Part shown: positions 59,191-64,000 of the stretch, piece by piece
Position numbering within the stretch: the stretch's first letter is position 1
How the letters are laid out: each line of letters opens with the position of its first letter
Origin: Rapana venosa
Lineage: Eukaryota > Mollusca > Gastropoda > Neogastropoda > Muricidae
DNA: 64,000 bases
Direction of reading: 5' to 3'
NCBI GenBank assembly: GCA_028751875.1
Contig: CM054141.1
Coordinates: 73,921,780 to 73,985,779, forward strand
Program-made: the position numbers and the translations under genes
Notes under the pieces: generated by a model
The model's input: only the letters and a program-made list of their open reading frames with translations
What the model was told of the DNA's origin: nothing
Database searches by the model: none

Positions 59191-59931
59191 GCTTCATTTA
59201 ATCTTGTTACATCTGTTTCTGTCACTGACGAACTGCATTCTGATCATTCCGCCATTCTTTTCCACCTCAACATCACAAAACCTGTCAGAAAGAAGAAATA
59301 TGTTACTCGTCGCAATCTTAAGGCATTAGACATTCATACTTTCTCTTCACAAGCTTCCGAACGTTTTTCACAAACCTCTGGCCACACTAACCTCTCTGAA
59401 TACTATAACACTGTTCTCCGCCAATTGCTTGATGAGCATGCACCTCCTACTGACCATCTCCTACCTGACAGACCCAGTGCGCCATGGTATACCCAAGACA
59501 TCCTGATAGCGAAGCGCAAACGCCGGCAACTAGAACGGCAGTGGCGGAAATCAAAAACCGAAATCAACAAACAGATTTTCCGAAAACAAATGAACAAAGT
59601 CAAACACTTAATCCATTCAGCAAAGACAGAATACTACTCTTCCCAAATTCTCTGCACTACATCCATAAAATCTCTTTTTTCCCTCACCTCAAATCTCCTT
59701 GGGTCTGCAAAAAACATCTCCTCTGCCTACCACCCACAGCCTGTCTGAACTTCCATCCATATTTTCTGCCTTCTTTTCAGACAAAGTTCGAAACATACGC
59801 TCCAGACTGGATCAGACTCATTTCCAGCCTGCACCTCCTGATCCCCAGTTCACTGGCACTCCTCTCTTTTCCTTCTGTTCCACAAGTGAAAAAGAAATCA
59901 TGACAATTCTGAAGGAAATGACTATAAAATC

Positions 59932-60900
59932 ATGCGACTTGATCCCATACCTGCTCCTGTTTTCTCACAATGCCTTCCACAACTTGTACCTATTATCACT
60001 AAAATAGTAAACTCATCTCTTCTGTCAGGACATTTTCCACAAGCTCTTAAAACCGCAATAGTCACACCTCTACTGAAAAAGCACGACCTTGATCCCAACA
60101 TTCTGAAGAATTATAGACCTGTCTCAAACTTACCCTTTGTCTCTAAAGTACTAGAAAAAGTTGTTCTCAAACAGCTCAACAGTCACCTTCATTCCAATGA
60201 TCTCCTTCCCCCTTTTCAATCTGCCTATCGCCCCAACCACAGCACCGAAACCACCCTAGTCCATACTTTAGATACACTTCTACTTGCTTCTGATGCAGGA
60301 AAAGTCTCCCTCCTCACTCTTCTTGACTTATCTGCAGCCTTCGACACTATAGATCACTCAATTCTTCTTTCTCGCCTCCAAAATACGTTTAGTATTAATG
60401 GCACAGCCCTCACCTGGTTTACTTCATACCTCACAGACAGATTCCAGAAAGTTATTGTAAACAAAATTCAATCAAAATCTGTCAAAATGGAATGTGGAGT
60501 CCCACAGGGATCAGTCCTGGGCCCCGTTCTCTTTACTCTCTACACTGCTCCACTCTCACATATAATAAACAACCACCATATTGATCATCATTTCTATGCC
60601 GATGACACTCAGCTTCAGTGCAGTGATACTGTTGAAAACTTGCCTTCCCTCCTGACAAATATGTCCTACTGCCTTCAAGACATTCAAAACTGGATGACTC
60701 GGAACAAGTTACAACTTAATGCCAATAAAACCGAAGCCATGCTCATAGGGACCCAACATAAACTTTCCTCCATCACAACAACATCAATAGAATTCGGCAG
60801 TGCGTCAGTTCCTTTGTCCAACTCTGTAAAGTATCCAGGTGTAGTTCTTGACAACACACTCTCTATGAAAAAATTCATCACCCAGACCTGCCAGTCTTGA
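59932..60900 (+). pseudogene. LINE reverse transcriptase core, open for 322 codons
   Basis: Motifs in order: NYRPVSNLPFVSKVLEKVV (60110-60165), PPFQSAYRPNHSTET (60210-60250), LLDLSAAFDTIDHS (60320-60365), GVPQGSVLGPVLFTLY (60496-60543), the catalytic YADD (60595-60606), and NWMTRNKLQLNANKTEAML (60690-60745). All three catalytic aspartates are present, so the palm domain is intact. It is cut at 60900 by a stop from a frame change. The enzyme copies element RNA at the nicked target site. The upstream endonuclease is absent, so it could not act alone. Confidence 0.85.
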
Positions 60901-61487
60901 TACTATCAACTACGGCGCATAAGCGCGATTCGCAAGTATCTGCCCACTGATGCAACTTCCAAGCTCGTCACATCTCTCATTCTTTCACGTTTAGACGACT
61001 GTAATTCTCTTTTGGCTGGCCTACCAGCATCATCCATCCATTCTCTCAACGCATACAAACTCTGCAGCTCGACTGGTCCTAAGAAAGAAAAAATCTGAAC
61101 ACATCACTCCTCTTCTGCGATCTCTTCACAGGCTGCCAGTCTCACAAAGACTGAAGTATAAGATCAATACCCTCTGTTTCAAATGTCTCCACAAATCTGC
61201 ACCCTCTTATCTCTGTAACTGTCTTCACCTGTACACTCCATCCTGTTCCCTTCATTCAGCCGCAGATACTTTGTGCTTTCGAACACCCAGATTCAAACAA
61301 ACCACTGTTGGCTGTCGATCTTTTTCTGTTTCTGGTCCGTCCATGTGGAATAACCTCCCTCTTTCACTTCGCCAAAAACCTTCACTTCATACCTTCAAAT
61401 CCAGCCTCAAAACACACTTATTTCCTACCTGACACTTTCCCCTCATATCCGTCTCTACTTTTCAACAGCATCCTTCATCTCCTCTCG

Positions 61488-61519
<32 letters not shown>

Positions 61520-61520
61520 T
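61488..61520. repeat. (GTGC)n microsatellite
   Basis: About eight GTGC/GCGT units inside the 3' untranslated part of the LINE. Confidence 0.95.
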
Positions 61521-61767
61521 GTACATACACGTGCATAAATTTGAAATATGTTCTTTATTATATTTGAGGAAAGTTGCATGCGCGTAAATGATTTGAGTGC
61601 AAGCGCTTCGATTTGTTTGTTTTACAAGATTCGGCGCTATATAAATTCCATATATCATTATTATTATTATTATAACATCATCAAGCTGGTGGGGAGACTA
61701 TACCAAACTTATGCACACCAAAAATATGTTGCGTAATCATGAACATTCACATTATTATAGTCTATCC

Positions 61768-62045
61768 GGGGACGGGATAGCTCAGTGGTCGGAGCACTCG
61801 CTTTCCCCCAGCCAAGTTAAGCAGCGTCGAGCGTGGTTACCAGTTGGATGGGTGACCGTTTGCGCGCCTTGGCTTCAGTACAGTTCCCCCAGTTCACCCA
61901 GCTGTAAATGGGTACCTGCCCTCATTAGGGTCAGGGAAGGTAAAGCAGCGAGGGAGAGGAGATGAACGCCGCCCTTAATATGCTGGCCCTAGAGAAGTGA
62001 GGTCTCTGACGCCTCGCTCCCCTACGACCTTATAGGTTATGGGAC
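61768..62045 (+). mobile_element. Chimeric tRNA/5S rRNA-type SINE
   Basis: The first 45 bases resemble a tRNA 5' half, with the A box TAGCTCAGTGG at 61778-61788. Directly after, 61814-61858 matches the internal control region of 5S rRNA: an AAGCAGCGTCGAGC block and GGATGGGTGACC. A body of about 190 bp follows, ending in GGTTATGGGAC and a TTACCTTACC-rich tail. It is neither a true tRNA nor a true 5S gene, because neither can close its terminal stem. A second copy lies at 63418-63704 in opposite orientation. Confidence 0.8.
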
Positions 62046-62177
62046 TCCTTTACCTTACCTTTTATCCCAAAAAACCAACCCACAAACTATATCACAACTC
62101 ACAATGGAATTGGTTTCTACTTATAAATGGTAAGAAAATCTTTTTTTTCACACAGCACACACAGCACAGGCACATGC

Positions 62178-62179
62178 TC

Positions 62180-62221
<42 letters not shown>

Positions 62222-62240
62222 GGTGGTGGTGGTGGTGGTG
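62178..62240. repeat. (GTT)n(GTG)n trinucleotide repeat
   Basis: About thirteen GTT units pass into about seven GTG units. Confidence 0.97.
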
Positions 62241-63406
62241 CGTTCCCCAGCTTTATACCCTGGGGGTCACCCAGAACATGCCACACTCTGACTCGCTCAT
62301 CCCAACTGGGAATCACTGTGAGATAGGAAGTACACTGGATGAGAAGTTTGCATCATCATCAATGCCTTTGTGCCTTATTGGCATGTAGGGCAGCAACAAA
62401 TGTTCTCCACTCCTGTCTGTCCTGGGCCAGCTTCTGAATGGTTCCCCAGGTATGTTGGAAGGTCTTCAGCTCTGTTTCGACAGTCCGACGCCAAGTATTC
62501 TTGAGTCGTCCTTGTTTGCGTTTTCCCTCTGGTGGCCAGTGGAGGGCTGTTCGGGCAATGTTTCCCTGTTCCCGATGGCAGATATGCCCTATCCATCTCC
62601 ATCGCCTATGCATGATGATGGTGTCAATGCTTTCCTGGTTGCAACGGGCAAAAAGTTCTTGGTTGGAGATGGTCTCAGGCCAGAAGATGCACAAGATTCT
62701 TCTGAGATTCTTTGTGTGGAATGTGGATAGTTTGTCAAGGTCACTCTCAGTCATCCTCCAGCACTCCGAGCCGTACAAAAGGGTGGAAAGTAAAACAGCT
62801 CTGGTATAGTCTTAGTTTGGTTCTGGTGCTGTACTGGGACGTTTTCCACACATTGTTCAGTTTTTCTGTAAGCATTTCTTGCTTTGCTAATCGGTTCTTG
62901 ATGTCCGCTGCCTGCTCCGCCGTCATGCCTAACAGTGCCCCGGGGTACGTGAACTCTTCGTTGTTGGTAAATCTTCTCCATTCACTGTGACCGGTGAGGG
63001 GTTCTGAACGTTCAGAGTCATCACCTCTGTCTTGTTCGACTGATTTCAGGCCTACTTGCTGTGCGAAAGTGTTGAGACGGGATGTCTTCTCTTGAATGTG
63101 ATGGTGGGTATTTTGAGAGCATCCCAGATCTTTCGGCAAAATTTAGGTCTTCAAGCATTGGGAAGGGGGGTCCATCTGATGCCCCGTGATGGTCAGCTGT
63201 TGTCTGTCTCATTCACCCAATCAATTGTCAGGTTGAAGAGTAGTGCTGACATGGGGCAGCCTTGTCTGACGCCGGTTTGTACACTGAAACTGGTTTTGCT
63301 GTTTCCTACTCTGCACGTGAAGTTGTTGTAGAAGCTCTTAATGATTTGGATAATCTCCTGTGGAATTCCATATGCTCGGAGTATGCGCCATACACTTTCT
63401 CGATGA

Positions 63407-63417
63407 ATGCTGTCAAA
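63407..63417. repeat. Target-site duplication, left copy
   Basis: ATGCTGTCAAA, repeated exactly at 63705-63715. Confidence 0.9.
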
Positions 63418-63704
63418 GGTGGTGGTGTCCCATAACCTATAAGGTCGTAGGGGAGCGAGGCGTCAGAGACCTCACTTTTCTAGGGCCAGCGTATTGAGGG
63501 CGGCGCCCATCTCCTCTCCCTCGCTGCTTTACCTTCCCTGACCCTAAAGAGGACAGGTACCCATTTACAGCTGGGTGAACTGGGGGAACTGTACTGAAGC
63601 CAAGGCGCGCAAACGGTCACCCATCCAACTGGTAACCACGCTCGACGCTGCTTAACTTGGCTGGGGGAAAGCGAGTGCTCTGACCACTGAGCTATCCCGT
63701 CCCT
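63418..63704 (-). mobile_element. Second copy of the tRNA/5S SINE, inside LINE J
   Basis: The minus strand reads AGGGACGGGATAGCTCAGTG from 63704, then the 5S-like block, the body and GGTTATGGGAC, then an (ACC)n tail. It is nearly identical to 61768-62045. The 11-bp direct repeats at either side and the interrupted LINE codons show that it inserted after LINE J. Confidence 0.92.
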
Positions 63705-63715
63705 ATGCTGTCAAA
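63705..63715. repeat. Target-site duplication, right copy
   Basis: ATGCTGTCAAA, the partner of 63407-63417. Confidence 0.9.
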
Positions 63716-64000
63716 AGCTTTTTCAAAATCTATGAAGTTGATATACAGCTGTCTCTGCCATTCCGTGCACTGTTCGATGATGTTGCTAAGGATGAAGATC
63801 TGGTCTATGCATCTTCTTCCTGGTGTAAAACCTGCCTGTTCCTTTCTGAGTTGTTGGTCCACTGCCTCTGAGATTCGTCCGATGATGATCTTTGCCAGAA
63901 TCTGGCTGGGAACAGATAGCAGAGTGATTCCTCTCCAGTTGTTACAATTGTTCAGGGCTCCTTTCTTTGGGATCTTCACGATGACTCCTTCTGTCCAATC

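Larger units (their letters stand above)
59191..61671 (+). mobile_element. L2/CR1-like LINE, best-preserved copy (copy 1)
   Basis: The element starts at the end of the endonuclease (SDHSAILF-like near 59240), so most of the endonuclease is missing. A linker region, a reverse transcriptase core (59932-60900) and C-terminal blocks (ISAIRKYLPTDA-like near 60920, WNNLPLSLRQ-like near 61350) follow. The 3' end has GGCGCTATATAAATTCC and an (ATT)n tail. A possible 7-bp target-site duplication, ATAACAT, lies at 59184-59190 and 61672-61678. Frameshifts near 59740, 59930 and 60900 break the ORF. An internal (GTGC)n run lies at 61488-61520. Confidence 0.85.
62359..64000 (-). mobile_element. LINE J: reverse transcriptase element, interrupted by a SINE
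   Basis: Minus strand, entering from the right edge. 63979-63718 encodes the fingers and start of the palm: NNWRGITLLSVPSQILAKI, KEQAGFTPGRRCIDQIF, and NFIDFEKAFDS. A SINE interrupts at 63418-63704. The frame then continues below 63417 with blocks such as TGVRQGCPMSALLFN near 63250. The catalytic block at about 63130 reads NFAE instead of FADD, so it is dead or mis-sequenced. The C-terminus (62778-62359) is open for 139 codons: YGSECWRMTE, then RRWRWIGHI, then TWRRTVETEL and LAQDRQEW. It ends in a short UTR with TGATGATGATG. The endonuclease lies outside the window. Confidence 0.85.

Noticed and set aside
61768..61860. A tRNA gene or 5S rRNA gene
   Set aside because: Neither has its full length or closing stem, and the unit recurs as a mobile SINE with target-site duplication.
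62092..62316. Polyglutamine/polyproline protein on the minus strand
   Set aside because: Encoded by the (GTT)n(GTG)n microsatellite with no flanking coding support.

Overview
This window looks like animal nuclear DNA, most likely from a marine mollusc, probably a gastropod. The evidence is indirect: five or more kinds of non-LTR retrotransposon (LINE), tRNA-derived SINEs, very abundant (GA)n, (GT)n and minisatellite DNA, almost no open coding sequence, and GT-AG style exon boundaries. There are no bacterial operons, no phage genes and no CRISPR array. The species call is inference from repeat style. A 500-base run of N (7874-8373) and many homopolymer-smeared stretches show a draft long-read assembly, so most open reading frames are broken by indels that may be errors.

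Layout. 1-6130: a long LINE (ORF1, endonuclease, reverse transcriptase, C-terminal zinc knuckle) lying between two (CT)n tracts. 8374-10560: an inverted copy of its ORF1 half, so 1-2245 and 8374-10560 form a large inverted repeat around the gap. 10140-11280: a module ending in retroelement-like tails. 11705-13278: 1.6 kb of (GA)n. 13.3-16.3 kb: 3' ends of LINEs on the minus strand, with AATAAA followed by (CT)n tails. 16459-19900: LINE A on the minus strand. 20925-23510: LINE B on the plus strand. 23.5-26.6 kb: unique-looking DNA ending in a LINE C-terminus. 26638-34590: a second, lower-quality copy of the 10334-11040 and 19010-26638 material; this may be a real duplication or an uncollapsed allele. 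35-37 kb: minisatellites. 39-49 kb: broken LINEs, including an L2/CR1-like element split by about 2.3 kb of nested insertions, and two tRNA SINEs. 49.5-58.4 kb: pieces of at least one host gene on the minus strand, packed with minisatellites. 59191-61671: the best-preserved LINE (L2/CR1-like, intact reverse transcriptase core). 61768-64000: a tRNA/5S chimeric SINE, then a minus-strand LINE interrupted by a second copy of that SINE with a clear target-site duplication.

The most striking signal is in the host gene at 54.8-58.4 kb. Two well-formed exons (58186-58352 and 54817-54904, minus strand, compatible phases) are separated by a 3.3 kb intron. Its 5' end is a 27-bp tandem array in which most units restate the exon's own 5' splice site (GTGAGT). 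Its 3' end is a tandem array of about 28-bp units in which most units restate the next exon's 3' splice site ((GT)nGCAG followed by AATAC). The donor units are nine codons long with no stop. The acceptor units read into a stop after four codons. This arrangement could give many competing splice sites, and I do not know of a described example.
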